Positions 49,035 through 57,128 of a stretch of 64,000 nt of DNA are shown here, piece by piece. Below the pieces are notes generated by a model. That model was given only the letters and a program-made list of their open reading frames with translations. It was not told where the DNA came from and did no database searches. A program made the translations under genes and the position numbers. Position 1 is the stretch's first letter. Each line of letters starts with the position of its first letter. Origin of the DNA: Streptomyces tauricus (GTDB lineage Bacteria > Actinomycetota > Actinomycetes > Streptomycetales > Streptomycetaceae); the NCBI RefSeq assembly GCF_014650955.1, contig NZ_BMVY01000015.1, forward strand, positions 123,238 to 187,237. The letters run 5' to 3'.

Positions 49035-49892
49035 ATGAAGCTGCTGCGAGTCGGTACGGCGGGGGCCGAGCGTCCCGCGCTGCTCGATGCCGACGGAGTC
49101 CTGCGGGACCTGTCGGGCGTCGTGCCGGACATCGACGGGGCGCTGCTCGCCGACGACGTGGCGCTCGGCCGGATCCGTACCGCCGCCGAGGCCGGGGAAC
49201 TGCCCGCGCTCGACGCGGACGGGCTGCGGGTCGGGCCGCCGGTCGCCCGGATCGGCAAGGTCGTCTGCATCGGCCTCAACTACCACGACCACGCGCGGGA
49301 GACGGGGGCCGAGCCGCCCGCCGAGCCGGTCATCTTCTTCAAGGCCGCGGACACGGTGGTCGGGCCGCACGACACGGTGCTCGTGCCGCGCGGCTCGGTC
49401 AAGACCGACTGGGAGGTCGAACTGGCCGTCGTCATCGGGCGTACGGCGCGGTACCTCGGCTCGGGCGAGGAGGCGCTCGCGCATGTCGCGGGGTACGCGG
49501 TGGCGCACGACGTGTCCGAGCGGGAGTTCCAGATCGAGCGTGGCGGGACCTGGGACAAGGGGAAGAACTGCGAGACGTTCAATCCGCTCGGGCCGTGGCT
49601 GGTGACGGCCGACGAGGTGCCTGATCCGCAGGCGCTCGGGCTGAAGCTGTGGGTGAACGGGGAGTTGCGGCAGGACGGGAGTACGGGCGATCAGATCTTC
49701 TCCGTCGCGGAAGTGGTGCGGTATGTGAGTCAGTTCATGACTCTTTATCCCGGGGATGTCATCAATACCGGGACGCCGGCTGGGGTTGCGTTGGGGATGC
49801 CTGAGCCCAAGCCGTTCTTGCGGGCGGGGGATGTCGTGGAGTTGGAGATCGAGGGGTTGGGGCGGCAGCGGCAGGTGTTTGCGGCGGCGTAG
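49035..49892 (+). CDS. Fumarylacetoacetate hydrolase family protein
   Basis: Predicted 285-residue metal-dependent hydrolase/decarboxylase of the FAH superfamily. Signature blocks: GKVVCIGLNYHDHARETGAEPPAEPVIFFK, the metal-ligand pair WEVELAVVIG, DVSEREFQIERGGTWDKGKNCETFNPLGPWLV, and VINTGTPAGVALG. FAH-type enzymes act on 2-oxo acids or acylpyruvates in aromatic and sugar-acid catabolism; the exact substrate here is unknown. ATG 49035 follows GGGAGAG. The 3' end of the gene is followed by three copies of the dispersed repeat. Confidence 0.92.
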   Translation: MKLLRVGTAGAERPALLDADGVLRDLSGVVPDIDGALLADDVALGRIRTAAEAGELPALDADGLRVGPPVARIGKVVCIGLNYHDHARETGAEPPAEPVIFFKAADTVVGPHDTVLVPRGSVKTDWEVELAVVIGRTARYLGSGEEALAHVAGYAVAHDVSEREFQIERGGTWDKGKNCETFNPLGPWLVTADEVPDPQALGLKLWVNGELRQDGSTGDQIFSVAEVVRYVSQFMTLYPGDVINTGTPAGVALGMPEPKPFLRAGDVVELEIEGLGRQRQVFAAA

Positions 49893-49937
49893 TCGTTCCA
49901 CGTAGTCGTTCCACTGGGGGCGCGGGGAGGTGGGTGG

Positions 49938-50051
49938 TTGCGCCGTTCCCCGCGCCCCTTGGGGGCTGCGCCCCCTCAAAGACGAAAGATTGCGCCGTTC
50001 CCCGCGCCCCTAAGGGCAAAAGCCAAAGATTGCGCCGTTCCCCGCGCCCCT
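49938..50051. repeat. Three copies of the dispersed GC-rich repeat
   Basis: TTGCGCCGTTCCCCGCGCCCCT occurs at 49938-49959, 49990-50011 and 50030-50051; the second and third copies are preceded by AAAGA. The first base of the stop codon complement of the minus-strand UPF0303 gene (TTA at 50051-50053) is the last base of the third copy, so the repeat abuts a gene end. A secondary hairpin GGGGGCTGCGCCCCC lies between copies 1 and 2. Confidence 0.92.
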
Positions 50052-50554
50052 TATGGGGCCAGGAAACGGGTCAGGGCCTCTACCACCATTGCGTGGTCCT
50101 CCAGTTGGGGGAGGCCTGAGACCACTACCGTGCCGATCACGCCCGTGTCGGTGACCGTGATCGGGAACGCTCCGCCGTGGGCCGCGTATGTGTCGGGGTC
50201 CAGGCGGGAGGAGGCCTCGAACGTGGTGTTCTTGGCTCGGAAGCGGGTGCCGACCAGGAGCGACGAGGCGGCGTAGCGCTCGACCACCCGGCGCTTGCGG
50301 TCGATCCAGGCGTCGTTGTCCTGGGTCGAGCCGGGCAGCGCGGCGTGGAAGAGCTGCTGGCCGCCGCGGCGGATGTCGATCGCGACGGGCGCGCCGCGAT
50401 CGCGGGCCAGTTCGACGAGGAGCGAGCCGAGGGCCCACGCGTCGTCGTGGGTGAAGCGGGGGAGCGTCAGGCGGCGCTCCTGCTCCTCCAACTCGGCGAC
50501 GGTCGGCTCGGCGACGGTCGGCGCGGCGGCGGGCGGTGTGGTGGGGGTGCTCAC
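50051..50554 (-). CDS. UPF0303 / heme-degrading-domain (HbpS-like) protein
   Basis: Predicted 167-residue cytoplasmic protein. It matches UPF0303-type proteins: FTHDDAWALGSLLVELARDRGAPVAIDIRRGGQQLFHAALPGSTQDNDAWIDRKRRVVERY, then FPITVTDTGVIGTVVVSGLPQLEDHAMVVEAL. The fold is that of GlcG/HbpS. The family is often labelled heme-degrading, but activity on heme is not established for most members. Its GTG overlaps the TGA of the upstream oxidoreductase (GTGA, 50551-50554), so both are co-translated and probably serve one pathway under ROK control. Confidence 0.85.
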   Translation of the reverse strand: MSTPTTPPAAAPTVAEPTVAELEEQERRLTLPRFTHDDAWALGSLLVELARDRGAPVAIDIRRGGQQLFHAALPGSTQDNDAWIDRKRRVVERYAASSLLVGTRFRAKNTTFEASSRLDPDTYAAHGGAFPITVTDTGVIGTVVVSGLPQLEDHAMVVEALTRFLAP

Positions 50555-51678
50555 AGGGTGACCGTCACCTTCTCGTGGGCCGAGCGGTACGCGGCCTCCA
50601 GGACGTCCAGCGCGGCGGCGGCCTCCAGCGCGGTGACCGGGTTCTCGCCGGTTCCGCGCAGGGCGTCGGCGACGGCCGCGTAGTACGCGGGGTACGCGCC
50701 CGGCACCGTCGGGACCGGGGTCCCGCCGCCGGTCTGCGGGGACTCGCCCGCGCCGACCCGGCCCCACAGCTCCTCCGGTTCCACACCCCACTCCTTCTCG
50801 CCGCCCGCGACCGGGCGTCCGCCGTCGCGCAGGGTGGCTTCCTGGGGGTCGAGGCCGTACTTCACGTAACCGGCCTTCGAACCCAGTACGCGGAAGCGCG
50901 GGCCGAGTTGGGCTGTCGTCGCGGAGGCGTACAGGTGGGAGCGGACGCCGTTCGTGTGCGTGATCGCGATGAACGTGTCGTCGTCGGCCTCGGCGCCGGC
51001 GCGGCGTACGACCGACTCCGCGTACACCGTGGCGGCCGGGCCGAAGAGGACCAGCGCCTGGTCGACCACGTGGCTGCCGAGGTCGTACAGCAGACCTCCG
51101 ATCTCTGCCGGGTCGCCGGACTCGCGCCAGCCGCCCTTGAGTTCGGGGCGCCAGCGCTCGAAGCGGGACTCGAAGCGGTAGACGTCACCGAGTTCGCCGT
51201 CGGTCATCAGCTTCTGGAGCGTCAGGAAGTCGTTGTCCCAGCGGCGGTTCTGGAAGACGGAGAGCAACAGGCCGCGTTCGTCGGCGAGGGCGGCCAGTTC
51301 GCGGGCCTCCGCCGCCGCGCCCGCGATCGGCTTGTCGACGACCACCGGCAGGCCCGCTTCGAGGGCGGCCCTGGCGATCGGGACGTGCGTCTTGTTCGGG
51401 GACGCGATGACGATCAGGTCCAGCTCGTCCGCGCGCTGCCACAGCTCGTCGGGAGTCGTCGCGAACCGTACGCCGGGGAACTCGTCCGCCGCCTGCCGCT
51501 GCCGGTCGGGGTTCGACGTGACGACCGTGTCGAGGACGAGGCCCTCGGTGGCGTTGATCAGCGGGGCGTGGAAGACGGAGCCCGCGAGGCCGTAGCCGAC
51601 GAGAGCCACGCGGAAGGGGCCCTCGCGGCGGGGGCCCGGGCGGGGGGAGGTGTCGGAGCCTGTACCTGTATCAGTCAT
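50551..51678 (-). CDS. Gfo/Idh/MocA-family oxidoreductase
   Basis: NAD(P)-dependent sugar or inositol oxidoreductase-like protein of 375 residues. The Rossmann motif VALVGYGLAGSVFHAPLI lies near residue 25, the EKP-type signature appears as GLPVVVDKPIAGAAAEARELAAL, and the substrate-domain motif GGLLYDLGSHVVDQALVLFG is present. ATG 51678 lies 3-4 nt after GGAG; an in-frame GTG at 51687 is the alternative. It is divergent from the ROK regulator with a symmetric operator between them, so sugar-responsive repression is likely. Confidence 0.9.
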   Translation of the reverse strand: MTDTGTGSDTSPRPGPRREGPFRVALVGYGLAGSVFHAPLINATEGLVLDTVVTSNPDRQRQAADEFPGVRFATTPDELWQRADELDLIVIASPNKTHVPIARAALEAGLPVVVDKPIAGAAAEARELAALADERGLLLSVFQNRRWDNDFLTLQKLMTDGELGDVYRFESRFERWRPELKGGWRESGDPAEIGGLLYDLGSHVVDQALVLFGPAATVYAESVVRRAGAEADDDTFIAITHTNGVRSHLYASATTAQLGPRFRVLGSKAGYVKYGLDPQEATLRDGGRPVAGGEKEWGVEPEELWGRVGAGESPQTGGGTPVPTVPGAYPAYYAAVADALRGTGENPVTALEAAAALDVLEAAYRSAHEKVTVTL

Positions 51679-51685
51679 GCTCTCC

Positions 51686-51710
51686 ACTTAAACAACGCTG
51701 TTGCCAAAGT
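51686..51710. promoter_or_regulatory. 25-bp symmetric operator between oxidoreductase and ROK genes
   Basis: ACTT-N3-CAAC-N3-GTTG-N3-AAGT: both pairs of arms are perfectly complementary and evenly spaced. The site lies immediately upstream of the oxidoreductase start and overlaps the putative -35 of the ROK gene (TTGCCA, 51701-51706). Position and symmetry fit binding by a dimeric ROK repressor controlling both directions. Confidence 0.68.
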
Positions 51711-51728
51711 GCAAGCGCGGGGGACAAT
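51701..51728 (+). promoter_or_regulatory. Candidate promoter of the ROK regulator gene
   Basis: TTGCCA (51701-51706), a 16-bp spacer and GACAAT (51723-51728). The -35 lies in the right half of the symmetric operator, which would allow autoregulation. The GTG start is 36 nt downstream. Confidence 0.42.
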
Positions 51729-51763
51729 GGGGGTGTGGAGCCAACAGTGTGGAGGAGTGCCGA

Positions 51764-52951
51764 GTGGCTGGGATCAGGGCCGCGGGACCGAGCGGTGTGA
51801 CCGGTGGTGTGGCCGGCGGGGCAACCCGTGTGGCCGGCGCCGGTGTGGTCAGCGGGGTGAATCTGCTCTCGCTGCGCAGCCACAACGCCGCGCTGCTGCT
51901 CGATCTGCTGCGCAGGGCCGGGCGGGCCGGGGTCAGCCGGCTCGAACTCGCCGAGCGCACGGGGCTGACCCCGCAGGCCGTCAGCAAGATCACCGCTCGG
52001 TTGCGCGAGGACGGTCTGATCACCGAGGCGGGCCGGCAGGCCTCCACGGGAGGCAAGCCCCGGACCGCGCTGCGGCTCGTGCCGGAGGCCGGGCACGCGG
52101 TGGGGCTCCAGGTCGACCGCGACGAACTGCGCGCCGTCCTCGTCGACCTCACGGGCGAGGTCGTGGCCGAACGCCGGGCCGCACTCGACCTGGGAGCCGG
52201 GGCGGAGGCCGTCCTGGACGTGGTCGTCGAGGAGGCCCGGGTACTGGTGGAGGGCCCGTCCGGAGCCGCCGTACTCGGTGTCGGCGTCGCCATGCCGGGG
52301 CCGCTCGACCACACGCACGGCGTGCTGCACCGGGTGACCGGGTTCCCCGAGTGGGACGGGTTTCCGCTGCGGGACGCCCTGGCGCGGCGGCTCGGGGTGC
52401 CCGTGGTGCTGGACAAGGACACGAACGCCGCGGCGCTCGGGCTGGCCGGGCTCGCGGTCGGGGGCGAGGTCGGAGCTTTCGCGTACCTGCATCTCGGTAC
52501 GGGGCTGGGGGCCGGGCTCGTACTCGGCGGGGCCGTGCACCGCGGGGCCCGTACCGGGGCGGGGGAGTTCGGGCATCAGGTCGTCCAGCTGGACGGACCG
52601 CCCTGTCCGTGCGGCAACCGGGGCTGTATCGAGGCGCTCTGCCTCGCGGCGGTCGCCCGGGGCGACATCGACGAGGCGGCCCGTGTCCTCGGCGAGGGCG
52701 CCGCGAACCTCGTCGGGCTGCTCGACATCGACCTCGTCCTGCTCGGCGGCCGTACGGTCACCGCGGAGCCCGAGCGCTTCGTACGCGGCGTCGGCGCCGT
52801 CCTGGACGCCCGCGCCCGGCGCGAGGGCGCGAGCAGCCCCGTACCGGTACGGATCGCGCCCGGCGGCGCGCGGGCGGTACCGGAGGGGGCGGCGCAACTG
52901 CTCCTGGCCCCCCTGTTCGGACGGACCGGGGCGCTGGCCGGGGGCGGCTGA
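51764..52951 (+). CDS. ROK-family transcriptional regulator
   Basis: Predicted 395-residue regulator. Residues about 40-95 form a winged helix (LLLDLLRRAGRAGVSRLELAERTGLTPQAVSKITARLREDGLI). The sugar-kinase-like ROK domain follows, with DKDTNAAALG, GTGLGAGLVLGGAVHRG, GAGEFGHQVV and the zinc motif CPCGNRGCIEAL. GTG 51764 has GGAGGAG 8 nt upstream; longer frames exist without such a signal. ROK regulators respond to sugars or sugar phosphates. The divergent oxidoreductase/UPF0303 operon and the shared operator point to local control. Confidence 0.92.
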   Translation: MAGIRAAGPSGVTGGVAGGATRVAGAGVVSGVNLLSLRSHNAALLLDLLRRAGRAGVSRLELAERTGLTPQAVSKITARLREDGLITEAGRQASTGGKPRTALRLVPEAGHAVGLQVDRDELRAVLVDLTGEVVAERRAALDLGAGAEAVLDVVVEEARVLVEGPSGAAVLGVGVAMPGPLDHTHGVLHRVTGFPEWDGFPLRDALARRLGVPVVLDKDTNAAALGLAGLAVGGEVGAFAYLHLGTGLGAGLVLGGAVHRGARTGAGEFGHQVVQLDGPPCPCGNRGCIEALCLAAVARGDIDEAARVLGEGAANLVGLLDIDLVLLGGRTVTAEPERFVRGVGAVLDARARREGASSPVPVRIAPGGARAVPEGAAQLLLAPLFGRTGALAGGG

Positions 52952-53302
52952 GCGGCGGAACCGGCGCCTTGACCGGGACGAGGACCTTGACCGGAGCGGG
53001 CCCCTGCCCGGGAGCGGCCCCCTTGGCCCGGACCGGCCCTCGACCCGGACCGCCGCCTGGCCCGGACCGGCCGCCTGGCCCGGACCGGCGCCTCGACCGG
53101 GAGGGGGCGGCTTGCTCGGGACCGGCACCGGACCGGGAGTGGCCCCTGGCCCGGACCAGCCCTCTGCCCCGGACCAGCCCCACCCGGGAGACTGACCCAC
53201 CCGGGACACTGACCCACCCGGACGCATTCCCGCCCCCGAACGGCCCCCGTCCCCGCGCGTCGGAACCGGTCGCGCGCACCCCCGTGGCAGGCTCCCGTGT
53301 CC
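52952..53302. other. Repeat-rich non-coding gap
   Basis: About 350 bp of CCCGGACCGG-type low-complexity sequence. It includes a tandem pair of an 18-nt unit (53054-53071, 53072-53089) and repeated ACTGACCCACCCGGG units near 53170-53220. Reading frames across it give only Arg/Pro/Gly-rich peptides. I see no gene. The promoter of the downstream surface-protein gene must lie near its right end. Confidence 0.6.
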
Positions 53303-54187
53303 ATGCGACTGAGCAAGCCCCTGTCTCTCGCCGTGACCGCTGCAGCCGCCCTCACGTCCGTGCCCGCCGCGCAGGTCTCCGCCCAGGCCCTGCCCGACGC
53401 CGGGCCCAGCTGTGCCGCGTCCGGGAAGCGGGAGTTCCCCGTCCGTACCCGGATCCATGGCGGGCCCGATGCCTACGAGGCCGGCGGCGGATTCCGGATC
53501 TGGTACATCGACCTCACCAACACCACCGACGCCACCTGCGAGAACGTCCACCCGGTCGTCGTCCTCGTGGACAAGAAGCGGGCGTTGCGGCCGGAGCAGC
53601 CGCGCCTGGAGTTCTACGACGGGGAGCGGCCCCGCCCCGTGACCTTCGAACGGACCGACGAGGACGAGCACATCGGCGTACTCGGTTCCGCGGGGCCCGG
53701 CACCTCCGCGCCCGGCACCTCCGAGCCCGGCGCCTCCACGCCGTCCGGAACCGTCCCCGGCGGGACCGGGAAGGACGACGGCGACTTCCCGGGGTTCACC
53801 GTGGCGCCCGGCGCGACCCTCTCCGTCAAGGTGCGGCTCGCGGTCACCTCCGACGCGGTGGCCAACGACGTCGTCGCGAACGCGGCCGTCGTACAGCGCC
53901 ACGAGGACGACGGCGCCTGGGTGGGCCAGTCGAATGACTACCGGTTCCGTATCGTCGGAGGCGTGGCCGGGGCCGAGGAGACGGACGAGCCGCGCGGCGA
54001 CACGGGCGTCCCGGACCGGGACCGGCAGGGCGCCGCCGACGGCGTACCGGACGGACTCCCGTTCGCCGAGGAACTGGCCGGTACGGGACTGTCGTCGCCC
54101 CGCGCCGTCCTCGCCGCGTCGGCCGGCGCGCTGCTGCTCCTGGCCGCCGGGGCCGCCGCACTGGTCGTGGCCCGCCGCAGACGCTGA
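53303..54187 (+). CDS. LAxTG-type wall-anchored surface protein
   Basis: Predicted 294-residue secreted protein. It has an N-terminal signal peptide (MRLSKPLSLAVTAAAALTSVPAAQVSAQA) and an extracellular domain with two Cys (GPSCAASGKREFPVRTRIHGG; TCENVHPVVVLVDKKR). A disordered Ser/Thr/Pro/Gly stretch (SAGPGTSAPGTSEPGASTPSG) follows, then LAGTG and a hydrophobic helix ending in RRRR. L-A-x-T-G is the sorting signal of class E sortases, one of which is encoded at 46550-47320. Start ATG 53303; a GTG two codons earlier shares the frame. No clear ribosome binding site, so the mRNA may be leaderless. Function of the exposed domain unknown. Confidence 0.8.
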   Translation: MRLSKPLSLAVTAAAALTSVPAAQVSAQALPDAGPSCAASGKREFPVRTRIHGGPDAYEAGGGFRIWYIDLTNTTDATCENVHPVVVLVDKKRALRPEQPRLEFYDGERPRPVTFERTDEDEHIGVLGSAGPGTSAPGTSEPGASTPSGTVPGGTGKDDGDFPGFTVAPGATLSVKVRLAVTSDAVANDVVANAAVVQRHEDDGAWVGQSNDYRFRIVGGVAGAEETDEPRGDTGVPDRDRQGAADGVPDGLPFAEELAGTGLSSPRAVLAASAGALLLLAAGAAALVVARRRR

Positions 54188-54347
54188 CCGCGAGGCGGGC
54201 AGCGGGCCTTCGCGCGCGAGCCGTCGCCCGCCCTCTCCACCAAGATCCAGCGGATGGCTAGGCTGGGGGCGTCGGCACACAGCTGTGTCCGGTGATGCGG
54301 GCGCACCCGCACGGCTCACGCAGAACGCGCACGGCAGGAGACGGCAC

Positions 54348-55127
54348 ATGGCAGAGCGCAAGCCCATCGAATCGTGGCTCACCGACATGGACGGGGTGCT
54401 CATCCACGAGGGCGTGCCCATCCCCGGCGCCGACGCCTTCATAAAGAAGCTCAGGGATTCCGGGAAGCCCTTCCTGGTCCTCACCAACAACTCGATCTAC
54501 ACGGCCCGCGACCTGCACGCGCGGCTCCGGCGGATGGGCCTTGACGTGCCCGTCGAGAACATCTGGACGTCCGCCCTGGCCACCGCCCAGTTCCTGGAGG
54601 ACCAGCGCCCCGACGGTTCCGCGTACGTCATCGGCGAGGCCGGTCTGACCACCGCGCTGCACGACATCGGGTACGTGCTGACCGACCACGACCCCGACTA
54701 CGTGGTCCTCGGCGAGACCCGCACGTACTCCTTCGAGGCGATGACCAAGGCGGTGCGGCTGATCAACGACGGCGCCCGTTTCATCGCCACGAACCCCGAC
54801 GAGACCGGCCCCTCCGCCGAGGGCGCGCTGCCCGCCACCGGCGCGGTCGCCGCGCTGATCACGAAGGCGACCGGCAAGCAGCCGTACTTCGCGGGCAAGC
54901 CGAACCCGCTGATGATGCGGACGGGACTCAACGCCATCGGCGCGCACTCCGAGACCAGCGCGATGATCGGCGACCGCATGGACACCGACGTCCTGGCCGG
55001 TCTGGAGGCCGGCATGGAGACCTTCCTCGTCCTCACCGGCCTCACCACGAGGGCGGAGGTCGAGAAGTACCCGTACCGCCCGTCCACGATCGTCGACTCC
55101 ATCGCGGACCTCGTCGAGCGCATCTGA
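54348..55127 (+). CDS. HAD-IIA family phosphatase (NagD-like)
   Basis: Predicted 259-residue haloacid-dehalogenase-type phosphatase of subclass IIA. Motif I DMDGVLIHEG (nucleophile and acid/base Asp), motif II VLTNNS, a C2-type cap, and motifs III/IV FAGKPNPLMMR with IGDRMDTDVLAGLEAG. Such enzymes dephosphorylate small metabolites such as nucleoside monophosphates or sugar phosphates. CAGGAG lies 7 nt before ATG 54348. It appears to be transcribed alone. Confidence 0.92.
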   Translation: MAERKPIESWLTDMDGVLIHEGVPIPGADAFIKKLRDSGKPFLVLTNNSIYTARDLHARLRRMGLDVPVENIWTSALATAQFLEDQRPDGSAYVIGEAGLTTALHDIGYVLTDHDPDYVVLGETRTYSFEAMTKAVRLINDGARFIATNPDETGPSAEGALPATGAVAALITKATGKQPYFAGKPNPLMMRTGLNAIGAHSETSAMIGDRMDTDVLAGLEAGMETFLVLTGLTTRAEVEKYPYRPSTIVDSIADLVERI

Positions 55128-55281
55128 GCCCGCCGTACGGCCCCGCGCACGGCCACGCGTACAGGCCCCGCACCGGCTCCGTACGGGCCCCGTACGCGCC
55201 ACCCGTACGGAGCAGTGCGCCCCCTCCCCGGATGCGCCCACCCGACCCGCGGAGGACGCTCCAGATGTCTGGAGGTTCACG

Positions 55282-55926
55282 ATGGGTTCACTGCGATTCG
55301 CTCTCTGTGCCGGTGCGGCGGCCGCCGCCGCACTCGCCCCCACGGCGTACGCCCCCTCTGTGTTCGCGGCCGACGGAGGTGTCCGGGTGACTCCGGGGTC
55401 CCCGGCTCCCGGCAGCGACATCCGGCTTCGGGTCCAGGGGTGCACCGGGATGACCGGCACCGCCGCGTCCGCCGCGTTCGTCGCCGACGCGCGGCTCACC
55501 GGGGCCTCGGGGGACCTGACGGGCAAGACCCGCGTCCGCTCGACGCTCGACCCCGGCACGTACGACATCAAGGTCACCTGCGACGGCTTCGAGCAGCAGC
55601 TCAAGGGCACCGTCACCATCGCCGACAAGAAGCAGCGCGAGAAGCAGGAGCGGGAGCAGAAGGAGAAGGAGCGGGAGCAGAAGGCGCGGGAGAAGGAGAA
55701 GGACGCGTCGGAGCAGAAGACGGCGCCCGAACCCTCCGCCGCGCCCGCGTCCCCCGTCGCCCCCGTGCATGCCGGTGGTGGTGGTACCTCCCGGATCGCC
55801 GCCGCCGAGGCCAGGTCGGAGGGGCCCGGCACCCGGCACGCGGTCGTCGGCCTCGTCCTGGCCGGAGTCGCCGCCGTCGCCGTGGCCGTCAGCAGCGCCC
55901 GGCGGTCGCGCGGGCGCGCGGACTGA
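55282..55926 (+). CDS. Secreted surface protein encoded with class F sortase
   Basis: Predicted 214-residue exported protein: signal peptide (LRFALCAGAAAAAALAPTAYAPSVFA), a small Ig-like/beta domain with two Cys (VQGCTGMTGTAASAAFVADARLTG ... YDIKVTCDGFEQQL), a long charged coiled-coil-like Lys/Glu run (KKQREKQEREQKEKEREQKA), a Pro/Ala linker, and a C-terminal hydrophobic helix followed by ARRSRGRAD. The tail has the shape of a cell-wall sorting signal, but I see no LPxTG or LAxTG; the residues before the helix are EGPGTRHA. GGAGG lies 6 nt before ATG. The sortase F gene starts 6 nt after its stop, so it may be a dedicated substrate. Confidence 0.78.
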   Translation: MGSLRFALCAGAAAAAALAPTAYAPSVFAADGGVRVTPGSPAPGSDIRLRVQGCTGMTGTAASAAFVADARLTGASGDLTGKTRVRSTLDPGTYDIKVTCDGFEQQLKGTVTIADKKQREKQEREQKEKEREQKAREKEKDASEQKTAPEPSAAPASPVAPVHAGGGGTSRIAAAEARSEGPGTRHAVVGLVLAGVAAVAVAVSSARRSRGRAD

Positions 55927-55932
55927 GCGGCC

Positions 55933-56709
55933 ATGTCGAAACACGGGCATCGCGAACGGAGCGAACCCTGGGAGCACGCCGCGGGCGGCGGCCGGCTCCT
56001 GATGGGACTCGCCTGGGCCCTGCTGCTGCTCGGACTGTGGCTGTGGGGCCGTGAGGTCACCGACATACGGCAGGGCATATCCTCGCCGACCACCGGTGAC
56101 GTGGCGGCGGTCGGACGCCCCCTCGGCGTCGAACTGCCGCCCGCGGTCCGGCCGCTGGGCGACGCGCGGCCCCAGCGCGTGGAGGTGCCCGCGCTGGGCG
56201 TACGGGCACCCGTGGTGAGCCGCGGCCTCGACCCGGGCGGGGCGATAGAGCCGCCGCCGTACGGGCAGCCGGGGACGGTCGGCTGGTACGAGGACGGGGT
56301 GCGGCCCGGGGCGGCCGGGACCGCGCTGCTCGTCGGGCACGTGGACACCGAGACCCGGCCCGCGGTCTTCTACCACCTCAGCGAGGTACGGCCGGGCGCG
56401 GCGGTCCGGGTGGTCCGGGACGACGGCACGGTCGCCGAGTTCACCGTCGAGGACGTACAGGTCTTCGCCCGTGACCGCTTCGACGCCCGGAAGGTGTACG
56501 GGGAGCGGCAGACCGGGCGCGCGGAGCTGCGGCTCATCACGTGCGGCGGCTCCTTCGACCGGCACAGCCGCACCTACACGGCGAACGTGGTCGTCTCCGC
56601 GTACCTCAGCGGGACGGAACGCGAAACGGATCGCGGGACGGCGCGCGGGACCGATCGCGGGACCGCTCGCGGCGCCGGTCCCGGTGCCGGTCCCGGTGTC
56701 GGCCACTGA
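55933..56709 (+). CDS. Class F sortase
   Basis: Predicted 258-residue membrane-anchored transpeptidase: one N-terminal helix (LLMGLAWALLLLGLWLWG), then the beta-barrel domain with His in TALLVGHVDTETRP, Cys in LRLITCGGSFDRHSRTY and Arg in the same loop. LITCGGSFD is the class F signature in actinobacteria. The last ~30 residues are a repetitive Thr/Asp/Arg/Gly tail (ERETDRGTARGTDRGTARG) ending in Gly/Pro. It follows the surface-protein gene by 6 nt, so both are in one operon. Class F substrates are poorly known, which makes this pair informative. Confidence 0.9.
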   Translation: MSKHGHRERSEPWEHAAGGGRLLMGLAWALLLLGLWLWGREVTDIRQGISSPTTGDVAAVGRPLGVELPPAVRPLGDARPQRVEVPALGVRAPVVSRGLDPGGAIEPPPYGQPGTVGWYEDGVRPGAAGTALLVGHVDTETRPAVFYHLSEVRPGAAVRVVRDDGTVAEFTVEDVQVFARDRFDARKVYGERQTGRAELRLITCGGSFDRHSRTYTANVVVSAYLSGTERETDRGTARGTDRGTARGAGPGAGPGVGH

Positions 56710-57128
56710 GCGGTGTCAGCACCTGGCCCGGTCGACGACCCGCTCCCCCCGGAGCCGTCGACCGGGCTGGTCCTCGACCGTGCGCGCACGGGCTGCGGGA
56801 GTAACCCGGCGGCCGGCACGGGAGGTTCACGGTCCCATCCGAGTGCGCGTGGAGGGCCGGACAGCCGGGGGCCCGGGCCGTCTGAGACGACTCTAGAACG
56901 GATGAGCGTTCCGGCCTAGGGGCTGAATGACGCCAAGTCCCAGCGCGGTGGCACTGCGTTATCCGTGCAGCTAGCCGCAGCGTCCGGGCAGGTCCGCGGG
57001 ACCCCGCGACCACCCGGTCGTGCAGCGCTGTAACAGCTGACCGACAAGGCGTGACTGTGCTCGTGGGCGGCCCGACACGTATGTCAGGATTGGTACTTCG
57101 GACGGTGCACCCGAGGGGGAGTTTTTCG
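56710..57128. other. Upstream region of cslZ, no gene seen
   Basis: About 420 bp between sortase F and cslZ. Frames here are not gene-like. The part from about 56920 onward is less GC-biased than the flanks and contains CAGCGCTGTAACAGCTG (57016-57032), a loose palindrome. It probably holds the cslZ promoter and leader; no riboswitch I recognise. Confidence 0.5.

Noticed and set aside
52952..53302. Pro/Arg-rich reading frames joined to the ROK or surface-protein genes
   Set aside because: They arise from GGACCGG repeats, lack starts and have no gene-like codon pattern. The ROK gene has its own stop at 52951.
56920..57128. Possible riboswitch in the cslZ leader
   Set aside because: I could not match the sequence to a known aptamer such as the c-di-AMP type; only a loose palindrome is visible.
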